Source: JAGVSZ01 sp019137045
GTDB lineage: Bacteria; Pseudomonadota; Gammaproteobacteria; Burkholderiales; SG8-39
Direction: 5' to 3'
DNA length: 22,156 nt
Assembly: GCA_046347635.1 (NCBI GenBank)
Contig: JAXMFT010000018.1
Coordinates: forward strand, 1 to 22,156
Both the position numbers and the translations under genes were made by a program. Below are positions 1-7,402 of the stretch, one piece after another (positions within the stretch are counted from its first letter, which is position 1; the number at the start of each line of letters is the position of its first letter). The notes beneath the pieces are model-generated. The model saw nothing but the letters and a program-made list of their open reading frames with translations, was not told the origin of the DNA and made no database searches.

Positions 1-64
1 GATGCGCATGTGCGCGCCCTTTCAGGTTTCACCGGCGCGGGTCCGCGCGCCCCCGGCGAGCGGC

Positions 65-92
65 GGGTCGGCGGCTGCCTTCCCGCCGACCC
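65..92 (-). terminator. Hairpin downstream of the Spy-like gene, probable terminator
   Basis: A perfect 10-bp inverted repeat, GGGTCGGCGG (65-74) and CCGCCGACCC (83-92), encloses an 8-base loop. It begins 24 bases after the stop of the last gene of the copper cluster on the minus strand. No T-run follows on either strand, so it is at best a non-canonical terminator or an mRNA 3'-end stabiliser. Confidence 0.45.
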
Positions 93-115
93 CATCGCCG
101 CGCCGTCTCCCGCGC

Positions 116-748
116 CTATTGGGAGCCGCCCGACATCCACCACGGCCCGTAGCGCCTGAGCTGGTCGCGCTGCTGCGGGGTGAGCACGCCCTCGATCTTC
201 TCGGCCGCGTCCAGCGTGTTCTCGATGCGCTGCACGCGCAGCTCGCCGATGCGCTTGTAGGCCGCGACGATCGCGGCGCGGTCACGCTGCCCCGACGCGA
301 GATAGGCGTCGCGCAGCTTCGCCTGCTCGTCTTCCTGTTTCCCGAGCAGGTCCCAGTTCTTGCGGCGCAGCTCGTCCTGGACCTTGAAAACCTGCTGCCG
401 CTGCGCGTCGGTGAGGTTGAGGCGCCACAGCGCACCCACGCCGCCGCCGCCCATCATTCCGGGGTCCATCCCGCCGCCCATCATGCCGCCGCCGCCCATC
501 ATCCCCGGCCCCATCCCGCCGCCCATCATGCCGCCGCCCATCATCCCGGGGCCCATGCCGGAGCCCGGGCCGTACCCGTACCCGCCGCGCCCTCCGGGTC
601 CCGCACCGTAGCCGCCCATCATCCCGGGTCCCATTCCCTGCCCGGGCCCCATCCCGGGCTGGGGCTGGCCGGGCTGTTGGGCGAACGTGGCCGCTGCGGC
701 GAGCGCCGCGGCGGCACCGAGGACAAACACGATCGATCGCAGTTTCAT
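116..748 (-). CDS. Met/Gly-rich periplasmic Spy/CpxP-like (LTXXQ) protein
   Basis: This is a 210-residue secreted protein. Residues 1-23 form a signal peptide ending in TFA before QQPG. Residues 30-105 are a low-complexity Gly/Pro/Met tract with 17 methionines, mostly MM pairs in PGMMGG or GGMMGG units. The rest is a charged helical domain with two LTXXQ motifs (LTDAQ near 112 and LTPQQ near 179), the mark of Spy/CpxP/periplasmic metal-sensor proteins. The start at 748 is preferred over the ATG at 754, because AAGGAG (760-755) abuts the upstream ATG and sits six bases from the inner one. The Met tract suggests soft-metal Cu(I)/Ag(I) binding (inference), consistent with CusF and cupredoxin genes just upstream. 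The helical domain may act as a chaperone or metal sensor. It is the last gene of the cluster. Confidence 0.85.
   Translation of the reverse strand: MKLRSIVFVLGAAAALAAAATFAQQPGQPQPGMGPGQGMGPGMMGGYGAGPGGRGGYGYGPGSGMGPGMMGGGMMGGGMGPGMMGGGGMMGGGMDPGMMGGGGVGALWRLNLTDAQRQQVFKVQDELRRKNWDLLGKQEDEQAKLRDAYLASGQRDRAAIVAAYKRIGELRVQRIENTLDAAEKIEGVLTPQQRDQLRRYGPWWMSGGSQ
446..560 (-). repeat. Short tandem imperfect repeats encoding Met-Met-Gly units
   Basis: On the plus strand the motif CCCATCAT recurs with CCGCCG spacers across this stretch, and a further copy lies near 615-625. Each copy encodes a Met-Met pair flanked by glycines. The repetition is inside the coding frame of the Spy-like gene and is imperfect at the DNA level. 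It is prone to copy-number change and to assembly collapse. Confidence 0.7.
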
Positions 749-794
749 GCTCATCTCCTTGCCAGTGACGCGGCGCGCAGCCGCGGACCCCCGC

Positions 795-965
795 TCACCA
801 CCGATAGGGCGGGCGATGGGACTCGAATACCGTCGGACGTCCGAACTCGTCGAAGACGACCGCGCTGAACGGCCCGGACGTCGGTCCTTCCATCCCCGAC
901 GCGCCGTTGGGCATGCCTGCCACTGCGAGCGCCGCGGTCCCCGGCATCCGTTCCCGGGGTTTCAT
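795..965 (-). CDS. Possible small protein of 56 residues (unknown function)
   Basis: An ATG at 965 opens a 56-codon frame closing with TGA at 795. It fills most of the otherwise empty 230 bases between cusF and the Spy-like gene. The start lies 13 bases after the cusF stop, behind a plausible GGAG ribosome site with a spacing of 8 bases. About 80% of codons end in G or C, close to the neighbours. The N-terminal half has four methionines (positions 1, 7, 18, 25) and is rich in Gly and Pro. The C-terminal half reads like a folded segment (FSAVVFDEFGRPTVFES) and ends in RPPYRW. No signal peptide, Cys cluster or known family is apparent. It could be real and co-transcribed, a remnant of a longer gene, or chance. 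Confidence 0.35.
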   Translation of the reverse strand: MKPRERMPGTAALAVAGMPNGASGMEGPTSGPFSAVVFDEFGRPTVFESHRPPYRW

Positions 966-978
966 CCGGCCGCTCCGC

Positions 979-1311
979 TCACTTCTCGATCTTCGTCACG
1001 ATGTACTGGTCGCCCCGCTTCTCGGCCTGGAACTTCACCTTGTCGCCCGCCTTGACCCGGTCGAGCATCCCCGCGTCCGCGACCTGAAACACCATCGTCA
1101 TCGGGGGCATGTCGATGCTCGGGATGGGGCCGTGCTTGATGGTCAGCTTCTTCGCCTCCCTGTCCACCCGGCGGATCTCGCCCTCGGCCATCGGCGCGGA
1201 CGCGGCCTGCACCCCCTGCGCGCCCGCGTGGCCCGAGTGGCCGGACTGCGCGAGTCCCGCCGCCGGCATCGCCGCCGCCAGCACGGCTCCGAGAATGATC
1301 CTCTTCCGCAT
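979..1311 (-). CDS. cusF: CusF-like periplasmic Cu(I)/Ag(I)-binding protein
   Basis: This is a 110-residue precursor with a signal peptide (residues 1-22, ending GLAQS) and then a short His/Gly stretch (SGHSGHAG). The single CusF OB-fold domain spans about 42-110. The metal motif LTIKHG...MPPMTM gives ligands H60, M71 and M73, matching E. coli CusF H36, M47 and M49. The E. coli cation-pi residue W44 is replaced by M68, giving a potential three-Met-one-His site. Family role: carries Cu(I)/Ag(I) in the periplasm and hands it to CusB. The start at 1311 has AAGGAG six bases upstream. It lies 38 bases downstream of the cupredoxin gene and is probably co-transcribed with it. CusB in this window has its own CusF-like C-terminus, so two CusF modules are present. 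Confidence 0.92.
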   Translation of the reverse strand: MRKRIILGAVLAAAMPAAGLAQSGHSGHAGAQGVQAASAPMAEGEIRRVDREAKKLTIKHGPIPSIDMPPMTMVFQVADAGMLDRVKAGDKVKFQAEKRGDQYIVTKIEK

Positions 1312-1349
1312 CGTCGTCTCCTTGAGTAAACGCAAATTCCGCGGCGCGC

Positions 1350-1844
1350 TCAGCGCACCGTGATCTTCCCGATCATGCCCGCCTCCAGGTGGCCGGGAAC
1401 GAGGCAGGCGAAGTGGAACTCGCCCGCCGCGGTGAACTGCCACACCATCTCGCCGGTCTCGCCCGGCCGGAGGTGCACCATGTACGGCTCGTCGTGCTCC
1501 ATGCCGGGGAACTTCTTCATGAGCTCGTAGTGCGCCTGCAGCTCGGCCATGGTGCCGATGACCGTTTCGTGCATCAGCTTCCCGCCGTTCGTCACCACGA
1601 AACGGACCGTGTCGCCGCGTTTCAACTCGATCGCGGCGGGCGTGAAGCGCATCCTGTCGGTCCCCTCGATGCGCACCGTGCGCGTCACCTGCGCCGGGTC
1701 GCCGGGCCGGCCGAACGCCTTCTCCTGGTCGGCGGCCGGGGCCGCCTTCCTGGTCGACTTCTTGGCGTGCGCCGATTCGCCGTGTCCGAGCGCGGCGGGG
1801 GAAGCGGCGAGCATCGCCGCGAGGAGGACTGCGCGCTTCTTCAT
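1350..1844 (-). CDS. Periplasmic cupredoxin (type 1 copper protein)
   Basis: This is a 164-residue precursor: signal peptide about 1-20 (ending ALG), a basic/Ala linker with HGESAH, then a plastocyanin/azurin-like domain from about 50 to 164. The type 1 copper ligands are all visible: H92, then C147, H152 and M157 in the C-terminal loop (CLVPGHLEAGM). The domain also carries extra Met and His (KFPGMEHDEP, YMVHLRPG). Cupredoxins of this kind occur in copper-resistance clusters, CopI being one example, and are thought to buffer or transfer copper in the periplasm; that role here is inference. The start at 1844 has AGGAG about 8 bases upstream. Longer in-frame starts reach back to 1982 but encode no signal peptide at the N-terminus and were rejected. 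A 156-base gap separates it from vapC, with no convincing promoter visible. Confidence 0.9.
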   Translation of the reverse strand: MKKRAVLLAAMLAASPAALGHGESAHAKKSTRKAAPAADQEKAFGRPGDPAQVTRTVRIEGTDRMRFTPAAIELKRGDTVRFVVTNGGKLMHETVIGTMAELQAHYELMKKFPGMEHDEPYMVHLRPGETGEMVWQFTAAGEFHFACLVPGHLEAGMIGKITVR

Positions 1845-2000
1845 CCGGGTTTCTCCTGGTCGGTGATGATGCCATCCGCCTCCGCGGGGTCCTTCGCTTG
1901 CGTCAGGATCCGCGCCGGTCTCCCGGCCGCGATGACCGGCGCAGCGCGCGCCGTGCCGAGCCCGCAGCAGGGTGGGGCACACACGGCGCGTGCGCCGCGG

Positions 2001-2381
2001 TTACCGGGTCACGATCACCGCGGCGCCCGGCGCGCCGAGCTTGCGATCGATCGTGAGCAGCCGATAGCCACCGTGCTTCGCCTGCGCGTAGAGCAGCCGA
2101 TCGAAAGGATCGGTGTGCGCCTGGCGCGATTCGCAGGAGACGAGCAGGGGTTCCTGATGGATCGCCAGCGGACGCAGGCCGTTCGCGATGGCCTGCCTGA
2201 GGATCCGGCGCGGCTGCACGGCGATCTTTCCCTTGCGCCACTTGAGGCCCAGCTCCCAGAGCGAGGCGTCGGAGAACCAGACGCTGTCCGCGTCGGCGAT
2301 CGCGCGCCGCGCGGCGGCGTCGAGCTCGGGCGCGTCGGTGACGAGCCAGATCAGGCAGTGCGTGTCCAGCAGAAGCCTCAC
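2001..2381 (-). CDS. VapC-type PIN-domain toxin ribonuclease
   Basis: This is a 126-residue PIN domain covering the whole protein. The acidic metal-binding residues are visible as D6 (LLLDTH), E43 (SLWELGLKW), D94 (DPFDRLL) and D112 (TIDRKL). VapC toxins are Mg-dependent RNases that arrest translation when freed from antitoxin. The start is GTG at 2381, whose last bases overlap the TGA of the antitoxin (GTGA), the usual sign of translational coupling in vapBC pairs. A longer in-frame reading reaching 2648 would run through the antitoxin gene and is rejected. The module sits between cusA and the cupredoxin gene, on the same strand, so it may be transcribed with them as well as from its own promoter. 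Confidence 0.9.
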   Translation of the reverse strand: MRLLLDTHCLIWLVTDAPELDAAARRAIADADSVWFSDASLWELGLKWRKGKIAVQPRRILRQAIANGLRPLAIHQEPLLVSCESRQAHTDPFDRLLYAQAKHGGYRLLTIDRKLGAPGAAVIVTR

Positions 2382-2614
2382 GTGCCGAGCAGATCCTCGT
2401 CGCGCAGCGGCGCGTGGAAGTCGGGGGCGAGCTTCAGCCGTGCCGCCCTGAGGCCGCCGAACCGCACGCCGCTGCGCGTCGCCGGCGCAGGCGCGATCGG
2501 CGTCAGCCGCGCGACCGGCTTGCCCGCGCGGGCGATGACGACCTCCTCGCCCGCCTGCGCCTTCTCGAGCAGCGCGGACAGCTGGGCCTTCGCCTGGTAG
2601 ATGTTGACCAGCAT
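2378..2614 (-). CDS. Phd/YefM-family (VapB-type) antitoxin
   Basis: This is a 78-residue protein. The N-terminal part (MLVNIYQAKAQLSALLEKA, then GEEVVIARAGKPVARLTPI) is the classic Phd/YefM DNA-binding dimer fold. The C-terminal segment (GLRAARLKLAPDFHAPL) is the toxin-binding tail typical of antitoxins paired with PIN toxins. The start ATG at 2614 has GGAGG close upstream. It overlaps the toxin start by four bases. Family role: neutralises the toxin and represses its own promoter; a perfect inverted repeat lies 17 bases upstream of the start codon. It is 77 bases downstream of cusA. Confidence 0.92.
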   Translation of the reverse strand: MLVNIYQAKAQLSALLEKAQAGEEVVIARAGKPVARLTPIAPAPATRSGVRFGGLRAARLKLAPDFHAPLRDEDLLGT

Positions 2615-2630
2615 CCATCCCTCCGTCCAG

Positions 2631-2658
2631 TTGGTCAGATTCTAGCAAACTTGACCAA
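2631..2658 (-). promoter_or_regulatory. Inverted-repeat operator of the VapBC-like module
   Basis: A perfect 7-bp inverted repeat, TTGGTCA (2631-2637) and TGACCAA (2652-2658), has a 14-base spacer. On the minus strand a TAGAAT hexamer that could serve as a -10 element (2644-2639) lies between and partly over the half-sites. It sits just upstream of the antitoxin ribosome site. This layout fits autorepression by a Phd-type antitoxin. No good -35 is visible, so the exact promoter is uncertain. Confidence 0.6.
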
Positions 2659-2691
2659 GTGTGCTCGAGGACGGGAGAACCCCGATCGCCC

Positions 2692-5600
2692 TCATGCGGC
2701 GCCCGCGGCGGGCGCGCGCGCCGCCGCTTCCCGCGCGAGCCCCCGGCGCCGCAGCAGGTAGTACGCCGCCGGGATCACGAGCATCGACAGCAGCGGCGCG
2801 GTGACCATGCCGCCGATCATCGGCGCGGCGATGCGCTGCATCACCTCGCTGCCGGTGCCGGCGGACCACATGATCGGCGCGAGGCCGGCCAGGATCACCG
2901 CCACGGTCATCGCCTTGGGCCGCACCCGCAGCACCGCACCCTCCTCGATCGCCTCGAGCAGCGTGCGCTCGTTCGCCGGCGCGCCGGCCGCGAGGCGGCC
3001 CTCGAACGCGTGCTTGAGGTAGATCAGCATCACCACGCCGAACTCCGCGGCCACGCCCGCGAGCGCGATGAACCCGACCGCGCTCGCGATCGACAGGTTG
3101 TGGCCGAGCAGCCACACGTACCAGAACCCGCCCACCAGCGCGAACGGCGGCACGATCATCAGCAGCGCCGCCTCGTCGAAGCGCCGGAAGGTGAGGTAGA
3201 GCAGCACGAAGATGATCGCGCCGGTGAACGGCACCACCACGCCCAGCCGCTTCACCGCGCGCTCGTAGTACTCGAACTGGCCGGACCACTGCACCGAGAC
3301 GCCCGCGGGCAGCGCGACCTCGCTCGCCACCGCGCGCTTCGCGTCGTTCACCACGGCCACCAGGTCGCGCCCGCGGATGTCGACGTAGATCCAGCTCGCG
3401 AGGCGCGCGTTCTCGCTCTTCAGTCCCGGCGGGCCGTCGGCCACGGCGAGCGTCGCGACCGCGCCGAGCGGCACCTGCGCGCCGGCCTCGGTCACGATCG
3501 GCAGCTCGCGCAGCCTGCCGACCGAGTCGCGCAGCTCGCGCGGGTAGCGCACGTTGATCGGGAAGCGCCGCCGGCCCTCGATCGTCTCGCCCACGTTCTC
3601 GCCGCCGATCGCGGCCGAGACGACCGACTGCACGTCCGCGACGTTGAGCCCGTAGCGCGCCGCCGCCGCGCGGTCGATGCGCACGTCGATGTAGCGTCCC
3701 CCGGTGATGCGCTCGGCCAGCGCCGAGCTCACCCCCGGCACGTCCTTCACCGCGGCCTCGATCGCGGCCGCGACGCGCTCGATCTCCGCGAGATCGTTGC
3801 CCGACACCTTGATCCCGAGCGGACTCTTGATCCCGGTCGCGAGCATGTCGATGCGGTTGCGGATCGGCGGGATCCAGATGTTGGCGAGCCCCGGCAGGCG
3901 CACCAATGCGTCGAGCTCGTCGACCAGCTTCTCCGGCGTCATGCCGGGCCGCCACTCCGCGCGCGGCTTGAGCTGCACCGTCGTCTCGATCATCTCGAGC
4001 GGCGCCGGGTCGGTCGCGGTCTCCGCCCGGCCGATCTTGCCGAACACGCGCTGCACCTCGGGGACGGTCGCGATCAGCCGGTCGGTCTGCTGCAGGAGCT
4101 CGGCCGCCTTCGACGGCGCGATCCCCGGCAGCGTGGTCGGCATGTAGAGGAGGTCCCCCTCGAAGAAGGGCGGCAGGAACTCGCCGCCGAGGCGCGTCGC
4201 CGGCACCGCCGTCGCCGCGAGCGCGACCAGCGCGACCGCGAGCGTCGCCTTCGGCCAGCGCAGCACCGCCGCGAGCAGCGGGCGGTAGGCGGCGATGAGC
4301 GCGCGGTTGACCGGGTTGCGGCGCTCGTCCGGGATGCGGCCGCGGATCAGGTAGCCCATCAGCACCGGGATCAGCGTCACCGCGAGGATGGCCGAGGCGG
4401 CCATCGCGTAGGTCTTGGTGAACGCGAGCGGCGCGAAGAGCCGCCCCTCCTGCGCCTCGAGCGCGAACACCGGCACGAACGAGAGCGTGATGATCAGGAG
4501 CGAGAAGAAGAGGGCCGGCCCGACCTCGACCGCGGCCGCCCCGATCACGCGCCAGCGCTCGTCGGCGCCGAGGCGCGCCCCGGGGTGCGCGTGCGCCCAG
4601 GCCTCGAGCCGCTTGTGCGCGTTCTCGACCATCACGATCGCCGCGTCCACCATCGCCCCGATCGCGATCGCGATGCCGCCGAGCGACATGATGTTGGCGT
4701 TCACGCCCTGGTAGTACATGACGATGAACGCCATCAGCACGCCGAGCGGGAGCGTGACGATCGCGACCAGCGCCGAGCGCAGGTGCGCGAGGAAGAGCGC
4801 GCAGACGAGCGCCACGACGACGAACTCCTCCACCAGTTTGTCGCGCAGGTGCGCGACCGCGCGCTCGATGAGCCCCGCGCGGTCGTAGGTCTCCACGATC
4901 TCGACCCCCGGCGGGAGGCTCTGCGCGAGCTCGGCGAGCTTCGCCTTCACCGCGTCGATCGTCGCGAGCGCGTTCTTGCCGGCGCGCATGATCACCACGC
5001 CCCCCGCGACCTCCCCTTCGCCGTCCAGCTCGGCGATGCCGCGGCGCATCTCGGGGCCGACCTGGATGCGCGCGACGTCCTTCAGCGTCACCGGCACGCC
5101 GCCCTTGCCGGTCGCGAGCGGGATGGCGCGGAAATCGTCCAGCGTGCGCAGGTAGCCGTTCGCGCGCACCATGTACTCGGCCTCCGCCAGCTCGACCACC
5201 GAGCCGCCGGTTTCGCGGTTGGCGTTCTGGATCGCCGTCACCACCCGCGCGTGCGGGATCCCGTAGGCGCGCAGCCGGTCCGGGTCGAGCACGACCTGGT
5301 ACTGGCGCACCATGCCGCCGACGGACGCCACCTCCGCGACGTTCGGCAGCGCCTTCAGCTCGTAGCGCAGGAACCAGTCCTGGAGCGCGCGCAGCTCGCC
5401 GAGGTCGTTGCGGCCCGAGCGGTCGACGAGCGCGTACTGGTAGATCCAGCCGACCCCGGTCGCGTCCGGCCCGAGCGCCGGCTTCGCCTGCGGCGGCAGG
5501 CGCGCCTGCACCTGGTTCAGGTACTCGAGCACGCGCGAGCGCGCCCAGTACGGGTCGGTGCCGTCCTCGAACAGCACGTACACGAACGAGTCGCCGAAGA

Positions 5601-5859
5601 AGGAATACCCCCGCACCGTCTTCGCGCCCGCCACGGACATCATCGTGGTGGCGAGCGGGTAGGTGACCTGGTCCTCGACGATGCGCGGCGCCTGGCCGGG
5701 GTAGGTCGTGCGGATGATGACCTGCACGTCGGACAGGTCGGGCAGCGCGTCGACCGGGGTGCGCGCGACCGCGTAGAGGCCCCACGCGGTGACGAGCGCG
5801 GTCGCCATCAGCACCAGGAACCGGTTGGCGATCGACCAGCGGATGAGGGCGGCGATCAT
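2692..5859 (-). CDS. cusA: CusA-type RND inner-membrane Cu(I)/Ag(I) exporter
   Basis: This 1055-residue pump is of normal family length (E. coli CusA 1047) and belongs to the heavy-metal-efflux RND family: 12 membrane helices, two large periplasmic loops, proton-driven antiport, trimeric. Residue numbers coincide with E. coli CusA as I recall it for most of the protein. The substrate-site methionines M573, M623 and M672 are all present (LLYMP, APLEM, RIDML). So are M391, M403, M410, M486 and M501 along the channel, D405 in the proton relay, and the equivalent of M1009 (here M1007). M271 is present but its partner M755 is asparagine (GGENVGET). These residues mark the Cu/Ag rather than the Co/Zn/Cd subclass. 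The start ATG at 5859 overlaps the cusB stop (ATGA). The C-terminus ends in an Ala-rich tail. Confidence 0.96.
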   Translation of the reverse strand: MIAALIRWSIANRFLVLMATALVTAWGLYAVARTPVDALPDLSDVQVIIRTTYPGQAPRIVEDQVTYPLATTMMSVAGAKTVRGYSFFGDSFVYVLFEDGTDPYWARSRVLEYLNQVQARLPPQAKPALGPDATGVGWIYQYALVDRSGRNDLGELRALQDWFLRYELKALPNVAEVASVGGMVRQYQVVLDPDRLRAYGIPHARVVTAIQNANRETGGSVVELAEAEYMVRANGYLRTLDDFRAIPLATGKGGVPVTLKDVARIQVGPEMRRGIAELDGEGEVAGGVVIMRAGKNALATIDAVKAKLAELAQSLPPGVEIVETYDRAGLIERAVAHLRDKLVEEFVVVALVCALFLAHLRSALVAIVTLPLGVLMAFIVMYYQGVNANIMSLGGIAIAIGAMVDAAIVMVENAHKRLEAWAHAHPGARLGADERWRVIGAAAVEVGPALFFSLLIITLSFVPVFALEAQEGRLFAPLAFTKTYAMAASAILAVTLIPVLMGYLIRGRIPDERRNPVNRALIAAYRPLLAAVLRWPKATLAVALVALAATAVPATRLGGEFLPPFFEGDLLYMPTTLPGIAPSKAAELLQQTDRLIATVPEVQRVFGKIGRAETATDPAPLEMIETTVQLKPRAEWRPGMTPEKLVDELDALVRLPGLANIWIPPIRNRIDMLATGIKSPLGIKVSGNDLAEIERVAAAIEAAVKDVPGVSSALAERITGGRYIDVRIDRAAAARYGLNVADVQSVVSAAIGGENVGETIEGRRRFPINVRYPRELRDSVGRLRELPIVTEAGAQVPLGAVATLAVADGPPGLKSENARLASWIYVDIRGRDLVAVVNDAKRAVASEVALPAGVSVQWSGQFEYYERAVKRLGVVVPFTGAIIFVLLYLTFRRFDEAALLMIVPPFALVGGFWYVWLLGHNLSIASAVGFIALAGVAAEFGVVMLIYLKHAFEGRLAAGAPANERTLLEAIEEGAVLRVRPKAMTVAVILAGLAPIMWSAGTGSEVMQRIAAPMIGGMVTAPLLSMLVIPAAYYLLRRRGLAREAAARAPAAGAA

Positions 5860-7402
5860 CGCTGCGCTCCATGCCCGGCGTGCGGATCGGGGCTCTGCGC
5901 GGCCGCGCCGGCCCGTTCGACCCTGGTCGTCTGGAACTCGCCGTCGCGGGTGATCACGAACTCGAAGCGGATCGGGTCGCCCGCCTGCAGGCCCTGCGGC
6001 AGCCCGCCCGCCGGCGACTTGAACTCCATCGTCATCGCGCCCATCCCCGCGCTCGGGACCGCGCCGTGCTTGATGGTGAGGAACTTGTCGTCGCCGGTGA
6101 CCATGACCCCCTCGGCCTTGTGCGTGGGCGCCGCCGCCGCGGCCCCGCCCTCCGCCGGCTGCATGCGGGTGAGCACGGCCCGCAGGCTCGCCTCCGAGTC
6201 GATGAGGAACTGCCCGGACAGCACCACGCGGTCGCCCTCGGCCAGCCCCTGCACGATCTCGGTGTCGCCGCCCGATTCGGCGCCAGCCTCGACGTCGACC
6301 GGCCGGAACATGCCGTTCTCGTCGGCGCGGATCACGACCGTGCGCGTCCCGGTGCGAATCACCGCCTCGCTCGGGACCAGCAGCGCCGCGCGCGCGGCGG
6401 GCGGCGCGAACGCGAGCGACGCGAACATGCCCGGCGCGAGCCGCGCGCGCGGGTTCGCGAGCTCGATGCGCGCGCGCACGGTGCGCGTCTCGACGTTCAG
6501 CTCCGGCAGGATCGCCGCGACCCGGCCGCGGAAGGTCTCGCCGGGAAAGGCCGCGACGCGCGCTTCCACCGGCGTGCCCGGCCGCACCGCCGCGCTCAGG
6601 GCCTCGGGCACCTCCGCGTTCACCCAGACGGTGGCGAGGTCGACGATGCGGAACAGCGTCGCGCCGGGCGCCACCGTCATGCCCTCGCGCACGTCGAGCG
6701 CGGCGATGACGCCGCCGATCGGCGCGCGCAGCGTGAAGCGCGGCTGGGCGCGCCGGTCGCGCTCGACCGCCTGGATCAGCTCGTCGCTCATGCCGAGCAG
6801 CACCAGGCGCTGGCGCGCCGCCGCGCGCAGGGTGTCGGCGCCCGCGAGCTCGCTCCGCAACAGCGCGAGGTACTCCTCCTGCGCCGCGGCCCACTCGGGC
6901 ACGAGCAGCTCCACGAGGGGCGCGCCCTTCGCCACCGGATCGAGCGGCGCGCGCGCGAAGAGGCGCTCGACGAAGCCGCCGGTGCGCGACTGCAGCACGA
7001 CCACGCCGCGCTCGTTCCACGCGACGGTGCCGACCGCCTCGACGCGGCGCTCGAGCGCGCCGCGGCGCACCGCGGCGGTGCGCACGCCGAGGTTCTGCGC
7101 CACGCGCGGGTTGATCGCGACGCCGCCCTCGCCGGCCGGGTCGTCGGCGTACTTCGGCACGAGCTGCATGTCCATGAAGGGCGACTTGCCGGGCTTGTCG
7201 AAGCGGCTCTGCGGGTACATCGGGTCGTACCAGTAGAGGACCTTGCGCCCGCCCTCGGCCGGCGCGCCGGCGCCGGTCTTGCCGGCGGCGGCCGCGCGGG
7301 CGCCGCGTGCTTCATGCCCTCCGCCATCCCGTACCAGTAGCCTCCGCCGATCCCGGCGGCGAGAAGCAGGACGGCGAGCGTCCAGGCGACGGCGCGCTTC
7401 AT
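5856..7402 (-). CDS. cusB: CusB-type membrane fusion protein with C-terminal CusF domain (frameshifted)
   Basis: The periplasmic adaptor links CusA to CusC and accepts metal from CusF. The start at 7402 has a strong GGAGGAGG site and overlaps the cusC stop. It encodes a membrane anchor (VAWTLAVLLLAAGIGGGYWYG). The reading frame then switches by one base in the GC-rich tract at about 7285-7305. The remaining 454+ residues lie in a second frame that has no start of its own before ATG 7220. Adding one base gives about 515 residues. After the switch come KVLYWYDPMYP and GKSPFMDM, with the three Met ligands at the spacing of E. coli CusB M21/M36/M38, then hairpin, lipoyl and beta-barrel domains. 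The last ~90 residues form a CusF-like domain (LTIKHG...GMGAMTM) and a DPHAGHG tail. The same fusion is known in Cupriavidus SilB. Sequencing error seems likelier than true loss. Confidence 0.9.

Noticed and set aside
1845..2000. CueR, CopR or CusR copper box upstream of the cupredoxin gene
   Set aside because: I searched this gap for the known box patterns and saw no convincing dyad or -10 sequence.
5860..7020. Continuation of the cusA frame upstream of its ATG to give a 1442-residue protein
   Set aside because: The upstream part is an out-of-frame reading of cusB. CusA proper starts at 5859 with the normal family N-terminus and a four-base overlap with cusB.
2659..7236. A 1525-codon open frame on the plus strand opposite cusA and cusB
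   Set aside because: Its translation is a low-complexity Arg/His/Asp/Ala string with no domain, the usual shadow of a GC-rich gene. The opposite strand encodes clear CusA and CusB.
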